DNA from: CAMDBL01 sp964498125
GTDB lineage: Bacteria > Pseudomonadota > Alphaproteobacteria > Rhizobiales > Hyphomicrobiaceae
DNA length: 64,000 nt
Direction of reading: 5' to 3'
NCBI GenBank assembly: GCA_964498125.1
Contig: CAZCGE010000059.1
Span: 1-64,000, forward strand
The translations under genes were made by a program, and so were the position numbers. The first letter of the stretch is position 1. Each line of letters starts with the position of its first letter. The notes under the pieces are model-generated. The model was not told the DNA's origin. It did not search any database and was given only the letters and a program-made list of their open reading frames with translations. Shown here one piece after another: positions 50,382 to 59,683 of this stretch.

Positions 50382-52208
50382 TCACCGCCCCGCGGCGTAG
50401 CCCTGCATGCCGCGTGGGTTGGCGGCGGCGCGACGGCGCACGCCGTCCTGGGACGCTGCCGTCAGCCGGCCTTCGGACCAGCTCGGCCCCACCTCGACGG
50501 TGTGCCCGCGACGGCGCAACTCGGCGATGGTTGCGGCCGGCACGCGGTCTTCGACCACCAGCACGCCGGGCCGCGCGGCCCGCGGCCAGAACGAGGCGGG
50601 GAAATGCTCCGTGTGCCAGGCCGGCGCGTCGATCGCCTGCTGCAGGTTCATGCCCGAATGCACGTGGCGCATGAACAGCTGGCAGTTCCACTGATCCTGC
50701 TGATCGCCACCGGGCGTGCCCCAGATCATGTACGGCTTGCCATCGCGCAACGCCATATTGACAGAGAGCGTCGAGCGCGGCCGCTTGCCCGGCGCCAGCG
50801 AGGCTGGCTGCCCCTCCTCCAGCCAGAACATCTGCGCGCGCGAGCCGAGGGGAAAACCCAGTTCGGGGATCACCGGCGAGGACTGCAGCCAGCCGCCCGA
50901 CGGCGTCGCCGTGAACATGTTGCCGGCCTTGTCGATGATGTCGATGTGCGTGGTGTCGCCACGCACGGTGCCGTCGCGGCGCACATCGTCGGCGCCGTGC
51001 CCCGAATGAATGTTGCCAACGGTTGGCTCGCCGGCGCCCGCGGCCGGCCCGCGCGCTTCGCCGACGATCACCTTGCCGCCGAAGCCCTCGATGCGGCCCG
51101 GCCGCTGCTCGTGCGAGGCTTGCTCGCCGATCAGCTTGCGCCGCTCGGCGTTGTAGGCCGGCGACAGGAGCGTTTGCATCGGCACGTCGGCGAACTTGGG
51201 ATCGCCGTAGAAGGCCTCGCGGTCGGCGTAGGCAAGCTTGGCGGCTTCCGTCCAGACGTGGATCAGCTCGGGGTCGGTGGAGCCGAGCTTGTCGAGGTCA
51301 TAGCCCTCGAGCAGCGCCAGCATCTGCAGCAGCACCGGGCCTTGCGTCCACGGACCCGGCTTGAAAATCCGGTAGCGGTCATAGTCGAGCGACAGCGGCG
51401 CCTCGATGGTCGGTTGCCAGGTCGCCAAGTCCTGGCCGGTCAGCACGCCCTTATGGCGCCGGCCACTGACGTCGAACACCTCTTGGGTAGCGCAGAAGCG
51501 GTCGATGGCCGCGGCGACGAACCCATGGCTCCAAGCCTTGCGCGCGCGCTCGATCTCAGCCTCGCGCCCGCCGCCGCCGGCCTCCGCCTCCCGCAGAATG
51601 CGTTGGTAGGTCTCGGCGTGGCGCGGATTGCGGAACAACGTGGCCGGCGCTGGCACCTTGCTGCCCGGCAGATAGACGGCAGCCGATGTCGGCCAATGCT
51701 CGCGGAACAAATCCTTGACCGTGTCGATCGTCGCGCAGGCCCGCTCAACCAGTGGATGGCCGTTGGTGGCATAGCCGATGGCCGCCTCCAGCACATCGCG
51801 CAGCCGCATCGTACCGTAGTCGCGCAGCACCAGCATGTAGGTCTCGAACGTACCGGGGATGCAGGTCGCCAGCAGGCCGGTACCGGGGATGATGTCGAGC
51901 CCGAGATGGCCGCGATAATGCGCGATCGTCGCGCCGGCAGGCGCTGGACCCTGGCCGCACACCACCTCCGGCTTGGCCTTGCGCGTATCCCACAGCATCA
52001 CCGGCACGTCGCCGCCCGGCCCGCATAGGTGCGGCTCGACCACTTGTAGCGTGAAGGCGGCGGCGATTCCGGCATCGAAAGCATTGCCGCCGCGCTCGAG
52101 AATGCCCATGGCGACGGCGGTGGCGATCCAGTGCGTGGTGGTAACCACGCCGAATGTGCCGTCGATCTCGGGGCGCGTGGTGAAGGGGCCGGGATTGATG
52201 TTGGACAT
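50382..52208 (-). CDS. Gamma-glutamyltransferase family protein
   Basis: The 608-residue Ntn-hydrolase has the autoprocessing threonine in RGDTTHIDIIDKAGNMFTA (about residue 417), the N-terminal GVVTTTHWIATAVAMGILER, and GNAFDAGIAAAFTLQVVEPH with SGGG-like GPGGDVPVM. The C-terminal IWGTPGGDQQDQW is family-typical. It may use glutathione or other gamma-glutamyl compounds. No signal peptide is evident, so it may be cytoplasmic, unlike classical GGT. The Asp-rich hydrolase variants of this family include cephalosporin acylases, so exact activity is open. Confidence 0.87.
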   Translation of the reverse strand: MSNINPGPFTTRPEIDGTFGVVTTTHWIATAVAMGILERGGNAFDAGIAAAFTLQVVEPHLCGPGGDVPVMLWDTRKAKPEVVCGQGPAPAGATIAHYRGHLGLDIIPGTGLLATCIPGTFETYMLVLRDYGTMRLRDVLEAAIGYATNGHPLVERACATIDTVKDLFREHWPTSAAVYLPGSKVPAPATLFRNPRHAETYQRILREAEAGGGGREAEIERARKAWSHGFVAAAIDRFCATQEVFDVSGRRHKGVLTGQDLATWQPTIEAPLSLDYDRYRIFKPGPWTQGPVLLQMLALLEGYDLDKLGSTDPELIHVWTEAAKLAYADREAFYGDPKFADVPMQTLLSPAYNAERRKLIGEQASHEQRPGRIEGFGGKVIVGEARGPAAGAGEPTVGNIHSGHGADDVRRDGTVRGDTTHIDIIDKAGNMFTATPSGGWLQSSPVIPELGFPLGSRAQMFWLEEGQPASLAPGKRPRSTLSVNMALRDGKPYMIWGTPGGDQQDQWNCQLFMRHVHSGMNLQQAIDAPAWHTEHFPASFWPRAARPGVLVVEDRVPAATIAELRRRGHTVEVGPSWSEGRLTAASQDGVRRRAAANPRGMQGYAAGR

Positions 52209-52277
52209 GGGGGGCCTCGGTTACGGGACCGGCGCGCGATGCCGGAGGAGGCTAGGTTAGCTAACCCAACACGCTTA

Positions 52278-52649
52278 TCATCTGTCGCCAGAGCTTTTAC
52301 TGTGTAGCTTGCCGAATATGTAGCCAGCTACCGCCAGGATGACTTTGAATAGATCGCTGCCCACTGCGGTAAGTACCGTGGAGTTCCAGATTGAAGCAAA
52401 TGAAGCCATGGCCAGCACGGCAAAGCACATCACGATCACAACGAACGAAATCGTGAGGGCAGTGTCTTCCGACCCTATGAGTCTTCCAATTGGTCCCATG
52501 CGTGTCTTCAAGAGCGCCAACTCATGGTTCCTGGCAATTTGAAGATCACTTTCTTCGGCCCTGTCCTTTGCATCGGGAGCAGCCTTGCCGGCGGCAACTT
52601 CCTTGCCTTCACCGATGGCCTCAATGGATACGAGTGGACGGTCAGCCAT
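52278..52649 (-). CDS. Two-helix membrane protein, candidate toxin
   Basis: The 123-residue protein has a polar N-terminal half (EEVAAGKA, DAKDRAEESDLQIARNHELALLKTR) and two strong hydrophobic segments: LTISFVVIVMCFAVLAMASF and LFKVILAVAGYIFGKL. Its start ATG overlaps the stop of the upstream SocA-like gene by 8 bases, so the two are translated from one mRNA. Membrane proteins are known partners of Panacea antitoxins, so it may be a membrane-acting toxin. There is no recognisable domain. Confidence 0.68.
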   Translation of the reverse strand: MADRPLVSIEAIGEGKEVAAGKAAPDAKDRAEESDLQIARNHELALLKTRMGPIGRLIGSEDTALTISFVVIVMCFAVLAMASFASIWNSTVLTAVGSDLFKVILAVAGYIFGKLHSKSSGDR

Positions 52650-53163
52650 GCCGGGCTGCCAAATCCGCGAAATAGTCCCATATCAGGTTGTCGTTGAGCA
52701 CCCTACTCTTGCCAACCCCATTGGCATAAGTCAGTTGCCAAGGGCTATTGTCGGCATGTGTCAACGCCGACAGCTGAAATGCCTCGAATGACTTGTACTG
52801 ATCCCAGACCCTGTCAATGATCGCACTTTCATCCGCAGATATATTGGCAAGTACATCGGGGCCATTGAACGCGCCAAATGAAACGTCTTCACCAGTGCGG
52901 ATCAGCCGCTGCACTGGTCCGCTGCCATAGTAGCGGAGGGAATCGTAAAGCTTGCGAATGACAGGGCCGTAGTCCCACGCCTCGAACTTATCCTCGATGA
53001 GTGGCTTGCCCGTAACCGCAAGCCCCCAACCATGTGCAAGATACACAAGCTTCTGCAGGTGCATATGCGTAATCACGCGGCGCTCTAGATGCGCGCGTCG
53101 CAAAAACTCATTCGCGATAGCGAGTGATGAATGGTACGGCATGGCGAACAAACCATGAATCAT
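52642..53163 (-). CDS. SocA/Panacea-domain (DUF4065) antitoxin candidate
   Basis: This 173-residue protein has the Panacea/SocA pattern: SLAIANEFLRRAHLERRVIT, MHLQKLVYLAHGWGLAV (the Gln-Lys-Leu-x-Tyr-x-x-His hallmark), DKFEAWDYGPVIRKLYDSLR and SAIIDRVWDQYKSF, with WQLTYANG near the end. In known systems this domain neutralises diverse toxins, or acts as a proteolytic adaptor (SocA). The start at 53163 is preferred with GGCAGG upstream; 53142 is an alternative. It overlaps the next gene, a membrane protein. Lower GC than the neighbours suggests acquisition. Confidence 0.83.
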   Translation of the reverse strand: MIHGLFAMPYHSSLAIANEFLRRAHLERRVITHMHLQKLVYLAHGWGLAVTGKPLIEDKFEAWDYGPVIRKLYDSLRYYGSGPVQRLIRTGEDVSFGAFNGPDVLANISADESAIIDRVWDQYKSFEAFQLSALTHADNSPWQLTYANGVGKSRVLNDNLIWDYFADLAARHG

Positions 53164-53199
53164 GTTGCCTGCCCTGTCAAGAGCAATGACGCGGCAGTT

Positions 53200-53868
53200 T
53201 CAATCGCCTGGCGGCCGATGCGCCCCGAGAATGGCCGCCACCTCCTCGTCCTCGACCTGGGAGAAATCGGCATAGAAATAGCCGATCGCGCCGAAGGCTT
53301 CGGGTGCCTCCAGCGCGATTACCTCGTCGGCGAAACCGCGCAAGTGCTCGACCGCTTCGCGCGAGGCCACGGGCACGGCGACGACGAGGCGCTCCGGCCG
53401 GCCGCGGCGCACGGCAACGAGCGCGGCGCGCACGGTCGCCCCGGTGGCGATGCCGTCATCGACGATGATCACCGTTTTGCCCGCGATCACCGGGAATGGC
53501 CGTCCCTCCAGCCAGGCGTGCCGGCGGCGCTCGATCACGGCCAACTCGCGCCCGGCCTCGGCGTCGATATGGTCCTGGCTGACGCCCAGATCTTCGATGA
53601 TGTCGTCGTTGAGCACGATCTCGGGCACCGCTCCGTCGACGACGGCGCCGATCGCCAGCTCCTTCTGGTCGGGCGCGCCGAGCTTGCGCACCAGCACGAC
53701 ATCGAGCGGCGCGCCGAGCCGGTCGGCGACCTCGGCCGCCACTGGCACGCCGCCGCGTGGCAGTCCGAGCACGACGGGTTCGGCATATTCCTGCGCCGCC
53801 AGCCGCTCGGCCAGGCGACGCCCCGCATCACGGCGATCCTGGAACAGCACCTGGCGACCGCGTCGCAT
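53200..53868 (-). CDS. Phosphoribosyltransferase family protein
   Basis: The 222-residue protein contains the PRPP-binding motif VIIVDDGIATGATVRAALVA, preceded by VVLGLPRGGVPVAAEVADRL and LVRKLGAPDQKELAIGAV, typical of the PRTase group that is often annotated as predicted phosphoribosyltransferase. It probably uses PRPP with an unknown base. The ending FYADFSQVEDEEVAAILGA is common in the group. Confidence 0.9.
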   Translation of the reverse strand: MRRGRQVLFQDRRDAGRRLAERLAAQEYAEPVVLGLPRGGVPVAAEVADRLGAPLDVVLVRKLGAPDQKELAIGAVVDGAVPEIVLNDDIIEDLGVSQDHIDAEAGRELAVIERRRHAWLEGRPFPVIAGKTVIIVDDGIATGATVRAALVAVRRGRPERLVVAVPVASREAVEHLRGFADEVIALEAPEAFGAIGYFYADFSQVEDEEVAAILGAHRPPGD

Positions 53869-54023
53869 TCGCGCATCCTATCACTGCAAGCTTCGGACAA
53901 ATCTCAGCGAAGCAGGAGCCACCGGCATTGCGCCCGGACAAGCCCGCGCAAACCGATGGCACTGGCATCCAGCCCGTTCTAACATCCCGCCGGAGATTCA
54001 TCAGCGGCGCAGGGACTGGCGAC

Positions 54024-55649
54024 ATGGCGGCCAACGGCACGGCGGAGTTCGACTATATCATCATCGGCGCCGGTTCGGCGGGCTGCGTGCTGGCCAATCG
54101 CCTGTCGGAGAACCCAGCGTTCAAGGTGGCGTTGCTGGAGGCCGGCGGACGCGACGTCAATCCGTGGATCCACATCCCGGCCGGCTACTTCCGCACCATG
54201 TTCAATCCGGCCGTCACCTGGCAGTTCGGCTGCGGACCCGAACCACACCTGGATCATCGCATCGTGCCCTGGCCGCGCGGCCGGGTGCTCGGCGGGTCGA
54301 GCTCGATCAACGGCTTGCTGTACGTGCGCGGGCAATCGCAGGACTACGATACCTGGCGCCAGCTCGGCAATGTCGGCTGGTCGTTTGGCGATGTGCTGCC
54401 CTACTTCAAGCGGGCCGAAGACCAGGAGCGCGGCGCCGATGAATTGCATGGGACGGGGGGCCCGCTCGGGGTCTCGGATGTGCGCATGCAAAATCCATTG
54501 TGCGAGGCCTACATCGAGGCCTGCGTCGCCGCCGGCATTCCGCGCACGCAGGATTTCAATGGCCCGGCACAGGAAGGCGCCGGCTATTATCAGCTCACCA
54601 ATCGACATGGCCGGCGTTGCTCGGCGGCGGTGGCCTACCTCAACCCGGCGCGGCGGCGACCCAATCTGTCGATCATAACCAATGCCGAAGTCTCAGGCCT
54701 CGACCTCGACGGTCGCCGCGTCAAGGGCGTGCGCTACCGGCAAGACGGGACCGAGCGCGTGATCGGAGCGCGGCGTGAGGTGCTGCTTGCCGCCGGCGCC
54801 ATCGGCTCGCCGCAGATTCTGCAGGTGTCGGGTATTGGCCCGCCGGATGTGCTGGCCGCCGCCGGTGTCGATGTCCGCCACGCCCTCAACGGCGTCGGCG
54901 CCAACCTGCAGGACCATTTCCAGGTTCGCTTCGTCTACGAGTGCACGCTGCCGGCCAGCCTCAACGACATCTGGCACAGCCGCTGGCTGCAGTTCAAAGC
55001 CGGCGTCGAGTACGCGACGCAGCGCAGCGGCATTCTGACTATTGGCGCGGGCGTTGCCGGTGCATTTGCGCGCTCGCGGCCAGAACTTGACCTGCCGGAC
55101 GTGCAGTTCCATATCATGCCGCTGTCGGCGGATCGGCCGGGCCAATCGCTGCATACCTTCTCGGGCATGACCGTTTCGGTCTGCCAATTGCGGCCAGAGA
55201 GCCGAGGCACGCTGGCGATCCGCTCCGGCGATGCACGCCGGCAGCCCGCGATCGTCGCCAACTACCTGGCTGCCGAAACCGACCGTCGCGTCATGCTCGA
55301 TGGCGTCAAGCTGATGCGCCGGGTCAGCGCCGAGCGCGCCTTCGCCCAGTACGTCAAGGCCGAGCGCTACCCTGGGCCGGAAGCGGCGAGCGATGAAGCG
55401 CTGATGGCCTATATGCGCGAGAAGGGCACGACGATTTTCCACCCCGCCGGCACCTGCAAGATGGGCACGGACGCGATGGCCGTCGTCGATCCACGCCTGA
55501 AAGTACGCGGGCTCGAGGGCCTGCGCGTGGTCGACGGCTCGATCATGCCGCTGGTTGTTTCCGGCAACACCAACGCGCCGATCATCATGATCGCTGAGAA
55601 GGCGGCGGATATGATCAAGGAGGACGCGCGGGCCAAGGTGGCGGCATGA
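54024..55649 (+). CDS. GMC family FAD oxidoreductase (choline dehydrogenase-like)
   Basis: The 541-residue flavoprotein has DYIIIGAGSAGCVLANRLSE at the N-terminus (FAD binding), the GMC signature GRVLGGSSSINGLLYVRG, and GARREVLLAAGAIGSPQILQ, SGIGPPDVL. The catalytic His lies in TTIFHPAGTCKMGT (about residue 472), with NTNAPIIMIAEKAADMI near the C-terminus. It oxidises an alcohol such as choline or an aliphatic alcohol. The ATG at 54024 is preceded by AGGGA. The substrate is unknown. Confidence 0.93.
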   Translation: MAANGTAEFDYIIIGAGSAGCVLANRLSENPAFKVALLEAGGRDVNPWIHIPAGYFRTMFNPAVTWQFGCGPEPHLDHRIVPWPRGRVLGGSSSINGLLYVRGQSQDYDTWRQLGNVGWSFGDVLPYFKRAEDQERGADELHGTGGPLGVSDVRMQNPLCEAYIEACVAAGIPRTQDFNGPAQEGAGYYQLTNRHGRRCSAAVAYLNPARRRPNLSIITNAEVSGLDLDGRRVKGVRYRQDGTERVIGARREVLLAAGAIGSPQILQVSGIGPPDVLAAAGVDVRHALNGVGANLQDHFQVRFVYECTLPASLNDIWHSRWLQFKAGVEYATQRSGILTIGAGVAGAFARSRPELDLPDVQFHIMPLSADRPGQSLHTFSGMTVSVCQLRPESRGTLAIRSGDARRQPAIVANYLAAETDRRVMLDGVKLMRRVSAERAFAQYVKAERYPGPEAASDEALMAYMREKGTTIFHPAGTCKMGTDAMAVVDPRLKVRGLEGLRVVDGSIMPLVVSGNTNAPIIMIAEKAADMIKEDARAKVAA

Positions 55650-55827
55650 GCCACTGAGGGAGGCCTAGCCAGTTGCATGGCGTCCCTCACCACGTCAGGT
55701 GACAGTGACTGGTGCGTATCTCCCCGAAATGTGCTACCGCGACGACCGGCGAGCATTGGGGAAGGTGACCGCGTGAATGCCTCGATGGGGGCCGTCGAGG
55801 ACCAGTCGACGTACAAGGCGCTCACCT

Positions 55828-56856
55828 ATGGCGAAATCGAAGCGGACGACGCACCAGAGGCCCCTGACGCCTGAGATCAATTTGGGCGGTGCCGTTGAGC
55901 GCTCCACCAGAACACACACGGTGAAGGCCGATGAAGCAGCCGATGTCGGTCATGTCCACAGCCAGATAGACGCGTTGCTGGCGTCGCTCGAGGTCGCTCG
56001 ACATGAGAGCGAAGATGGCGTGGAGTTATGGTACGCACGCGATTTGATGAGCATCCTCGACTATGCGAACTGGCAGAACTTTCGCAAGGTGATCGAGCGC
56101 GGGTACGTCTCGTGCCGCGAAGGTGGCATCGATCCGGCGGGCCATTTCATACGCATTGACGGGAAGGCGCCATGGATGCCAGAGGAGGTTTTTACTGACC
56201 CCAGTAAAAACCTGCGCGGCGGTCGACCGAAGGAGGATGTGATCCTCAGCCGTCGAGCAGCCTACTACATTGCCGAGAACGGCGACCCCTCGAAGATCCC
56301 CGTTGCGGTTGCGCAACGTTACTTCGCAGAGCAGACCCGCCGTCAAGAGATCGCGGACCAGAGCGTGGATGCATTGTCCGAGGATCAACGCCGCTTGCTG
56401 ATCCGCGACGAGCTAACAGACCAGCAGAAGGGGTTGGCTTCAGCTGCCAAAGCATCGGGAGTCAAGACGCCGAAGGAATTCGGCATCTTTCAGACGTCAG
56501 GCTATGAGGGAATGTACGGCGGCCTGAACGTTGAACGGATCAGGAATGCCAAAAGCATCGCCGGAAATGACAGGTTACTTGATCGAATCGGCAGTGCCGA
56601 GCTGGCAGCCAATCTGTTTCGTGTGACGCAGACGGAGGAGCGTCTGCGTCGTGGAGACATCAAGACAAGAGTGGCAGCAAACAGGACCCATCACGATATC
56701 GGCAAAATGGTCCGCAAGACGATGATCGAGGCGAGCGGAGTCCCACCTGAAAAGCTGCCTGCCGCGGACCACATCAAGCACGCGCGCAAGCGGATTGAGT
56801 CGCTCAACGCCACGGATAAGACGCCGACGCTCCCCAAACCCAGCAAGAACAAGTGA
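55828..56856 (+). CDS. dinD: DinD-type DNA damage-inducible protein
   Basis: This 342-residue protein contains the DinD pattern: ELWYARDLMSILDYANWQNF, RKVIERGYVSCREGG, and LSRRAAYYIAENGDPSKIPV, AQRYFAEQTRRQEIADQ. DinD modulates RecA in E. coli. Here it is longer because of an N-terminal extension of about 60 residues and a basic C-terminal tail (THHDIGKMVRKTM). ATG 55828 has AAGG about 9 bases upstream. DNA is less GC-rich than nearby genes, so acquisition is possible. Confidence 0.86.
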   Translation: MAKSKRTTHQRPLTPEINLGGAVERSTRTHTVKADEAADVGHVHSQIDALLASLEVARHESEDGVELWYARDLMSILDYANWQNFRKVIERGYVSCREGGIDPAGHFIRIDGKAPWMPEEVFTDPSKNLRGGRPKEDVILSRRAAYYIAENGDPSKIPVAVAQRYFAEQTRRQEIADQSVDALSEDQRRLLIRDELTDQQKGLASAAKASGVKTPKEFGIFQTSGYEGMYGGLNVERIRNAKSIAGNDRLLDRIGSAELAANLFRVTQTEERLRRGDIKTRVAANRTHHDIGKMVRKTMIEASGVPPEKLPAADHIKHARKRIESLNATDKTPTLPKPSKNK

Positions 56857-56971
56857 TTTGCATTGACTAATAGAAGTCCTTTTTTGGCTGCTGATCGCGT
56901 GCTCACTGGGAGCCTGCGCGAGGGCTGCAAATCTGGGCGCGGCGGCGGATTAAGACAGGATTGACAGCCCC

Positions 56972-57811
56972 ATGAGCAGCCTCGACCTCGAAGCCGAGTA
57001 CAACAATCGCGAGCGGGTGCCGGAACATGCGGGGCATGCCAAGCGCTGGGCCGAGGCTTCGGCCGCGTATCGGACGGTTGCGCGGGCGGAACTCGATCTG
57101 GCCTACGGGCCGCTCGATCGCAACCGTTATGATCTGTTCCACGCCGGATCGGGCACCAAGCCGGCCGCGGTCCTGATCTACATTCACGGCGGCTACTGGC
57201 AGCGCGGCGATCGCCGCGAGCACAGCTGGATCGCGCGTGAGCTGAACGCGGCCGGCGTGAGCGTTGCGATACCATCCTATTCACTGTGCCCGGCCGTGTC
57301 GGTGATGGATATTGTCGGTGAAATGCGGGCGTGCGTGAAGGCCGTCTGGCAGACGTTCGACACGAGAATGGCGGTTGCCGGCCACTCGGCCGGCGGCCAT
57401 CTGACAGCAGCGATGCTGGCGACGGATTGGTCAGCGCACGGCATTGCGGGCGATGCCGTGCGGGCCGCATACGCCATCAGCGGTGCGTTCGACCCCGAGC
57501 CGCTGCTGGCGACGACGATCAATGCCGCGCTGGGGCTGACACCTGAAACGGCGCGGACGGCAAACGTGGTCCTCTGGCCGGCTCCGACGCGGGGCAAGCG
57601 CTTCGTGGCAGCCGTCGGCGGCGATGAAAGCTCGGAATTTCTGCGCCAGGGCCGCGATATCGTCGCCGCCTGGTCGTCGGCCGGCGTCACCGCCGAGACC
57701 GTGGTGGTGCCGCGTACCAACCATTTCACCGTCGTCGACGAGCTTGGCCTTGCCCATTCCGCCATGACGGTGCGCATCACCGAAATGGCGCGTTGGGCCG
57801 CCATCGGCTAA
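56972..57811 (+). CDS. Alpha/beta hydrolase, arylformamidase-like
   Basis: The 279-residue protein has the HGGYW oxyanion motif (IYIHGGYWQRGD), the nucleophile Ser in VAGHSAGGHLTAAML, and a late His in RTNHFTVVDELG. HGGxW plus GHSAGGH is typical of arylformamidase (kynurenine formamidase) relatives, but the same motif occurs in esterases. It is a single gene; no tryptophan-catabolism gene is nearby, so the substrate is uncertain. Confidence 0.85.
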   Translation: MSSLDLEAEYNNRERVPEHAGHAKRWAEASAAYRTVARAELDLAYGPLDRNRYDLFHAGSGTKPAAVLIYIHGGYWQRGDRREHSWIARELNAAGVSVAIPSYSLCPAVSVMDIVGEMRACVKAVWQTFDTRMAVAGHSAGGHLTAAMLATDWSAHGIAGDAVRAAYAISGAFDPEPLLATTINAALGLTPETARTANVVLWPAPTRGKRFVAAVGGDESSEFLRQGRDIVAAWSSAGVTAETVVVPRTNHFTVVDELGLAHSAMTVRITEMARWAAIG

Positions 57812-58243
57812 CCGCGATCGAACGCGCGCGGGACGATGTTCAGAGCCGGCTTTGCGTAAACTTGGCCGCAATGACTTCGGCGGGGCGGCGCGGAACACTG
57901 TTGTGCTCGGCATCATCGATCTCGCGCAGAACCGCACCGAAAGCTATTGCGAGTCGCTCCAGACCCGGCGTGCGCCGAGCATCGTCGTGCAGGCTGCAGA
58001 TTGTGGCGCGGACCAAGGCGAGATTATCAGCCTGCGGTGGAGAAAATCGGCGAAAACTCAAGAACACGGGTGGCCTCCATTCCCGAAAAATGGATCAGGC
58101 AATATGTGATTCATAATGCTGTGACTTCGCGAACGCAAGATCAACGGGCGACTATATTTCACTGTACCAAATTGAACCAATTGCTCGCGCGATTGCCGGC
58201 TATCTGCTTCGCAGCGGCACAAAGAGCAACCCAATCCCAGGCA
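57812..58243. other. Gene-free interval
   Basis: About 430 bases contain no convincing gene. I see no repeat family or strong hairpin here. Confidence 0.45.
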
Positions 58244-59104
58244 TCACAATTTCGTCGCCTCGCCGAATGCCTCCCAGCGCTCGTGCCAGCGGATCCACTC
58301 ACGCACGGGCGGTTGCGGCGCCTGAATTTCGAGCCAGCGCACCGGTTGCCCCTTCTTGGGGAAGAAGGCATGCCGCGAGCCGACCGCCGTCCAGGCAAAG
58401 TCGCCGGGCTCAAGGACATAGGACGCGCCGTCGAAAACAATATCGACCTTGCCGTCGAGCAGCAGATAGGCTTCCTCGAACGGGTGGTCGTGGTGATTGC
58501 ACAAGCCGCCGTCAGCGAACTCGATGACGAACATGTGCTGGTGGACGGCGCCGAATTCCTTGTCCATCAGCATGCGGATGGAAAAACCCGTCAGGTCGCC
58601 GTGCACGTGGAAGCTCGCCGGCATGCGGCCATCGAAGTGGGACGCCAGGCGCAGGCAGGGATCCGACAGATCCGGCCGCGCCGCGCCCTTGTCCGACCAG
58701 GGGGCTGCCCCGAGCTTGAACGTGTCCTGCCAGCCGCCCGGTGACTTGGGCTGCGGCGCCATTACCTCGGCCCAAGTGGCGGCGGCTTTCTCGGTGTTAC
58801 GCAGCGCCCATGGTGTCCCGGTGGGGATCAGCGCAAAATCGCCCGCAACCAGTTTCAACTCGCGGCCATCCCGCCAGACATCGAGCGTGGCGTCGGTGAC
58901 GTAGATCGCCGTCTCATAAGCCGCGACCCGTCGCTCGATGCGCCCGCCAGGCTCCAACCGGCAAAGGTCATAGCCGATATGCACCGAGCCAAGGCCGCGA
59001 TCCATCAGCACCGCGCGCGTGTGCCCCCTGGCGTCGAGGGCATGCACCGGCGCCTTGAAGGCGATGTGGCGGGCCTTGGTGATGGCGTGCATGGGCGCGG
59101 TCAT
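58244..59104 (-). CDS. Bicupin protein
   Basis: The 286-residue protein has two cupin barrels. The first has LCRLEPGGRIERRVAAYETAI and LKLVAGDFALIPTGTPWAL. The second has CNHHDHPFEEAYLLLDGKVD (a His-x-His-x-His-rich metal site with Glu) and YVLEPGDFAWTAVGSRHAF. This resembles ureidoglycine aminohydrolase and other bicupins. The second domain probably binds the metal. The single cupin gene at 59117 lies 12 bases upstream, suggesting an operon. Confidence 0.85.
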   Translation of the reverse strand: MTAPMHAITKARHIAFKAPVHALDARGHTRAVLMDRGLGSVHIGYDLCRLEPGGRIERRVAAYETAIYVTDATLDVWRDGRELKLVAGDFALIPTGTPWALRNTEKAAATWAEVMAPQPKSPGGWQDTFKLGAAPWSDKGAARPDLSDPCLRLASHFDGRMPASFHVHGDLTGFSIRMLMDKEFGAVHQHMFVIEFADGGLCNHHDHPFEEAYLLLDGKVDIVFDGASYVLEPGDFAWTAVGSRHAFFPKKGQPVRWLEIQAPQPPVREWIRWHERWEAFGEATKL

Positions 59105-59116
59105 GATGATGACCGC

Positions 59117-59509
59117 TCACACCGTCTCGGTCTCGAAATCGGCCGGGACGACCACCTCGAGCACCTCGCAGTCGTCGGAATAATCCAGCACGGTGTGCTT
59201 GATGCCGGGCGGCTGCAGCCAGCAGCTTCCCGTGCGCATGGTGTGCACGCCCTCGCCTTCGAACTCGGACTTGATCCAGCCCTTCAACACGTAGACCAAC
59301 TGCAGCTCGGTCTTGTGCAGATGGCGCTGGCGCACCTCGTCGGTGACCGGCGGGATCATGCGGATGACGTGGGCGACGGCAAGCCCGCCGGTGGCTTCGG
59401 CGATGCCGAGGTCCCGATATTTCGCGTAGCTGCGCAAGCCGCCACCGAAGGACTTTTCGTCGAGGTGATTGACGCTGAAGCGCTGTGGCTTCTTGGAGAT
59501 CGTGTCCAT
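59117..59509 (-). CDS. Single-domain cupin protein
   Basis: The 130-residue protein has a small cupin fold: VRQRHLHKTELQLVYVLKGWIKS (His, His and Glu for the metal) and GSCWLQPPGIKHTVLDYSDD, with the late His. It may be an enzyme or a binding protein of a small acid. It is transcribed with the bicupin gene downstream, which suggests a two-step catabolic function. Confidence 0.83.
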   Translation of the reverse strand: MDTISKKPQRFSVNHLDEKSFGGGLRSYAKYRDLGIAEATGGLAVAHVIRMIPPVTDEVRQRHLHKTELQLVYVLKGWIKSEFEGEGVHTMRTGSCWLQPPGIKHTVLDYSDDCEVLEVVVPADFETETV

Positions 59510-59683
59510 GGGTTTCCTCCTGGCTTGATGTGCGCGTGCAGGTTAGTGCCGCGGGTTTACCCGTCAGCGCCATACCCGCACTTTCTCTCGAAATGCAGGA
59601 ATTGGGAAGGGGGTGGCGCAAAGGGGTCAGACCCATGGGTCTGACCCCACCGGCCGAGAACCTGGGTGCGACCCCACCGGCCG

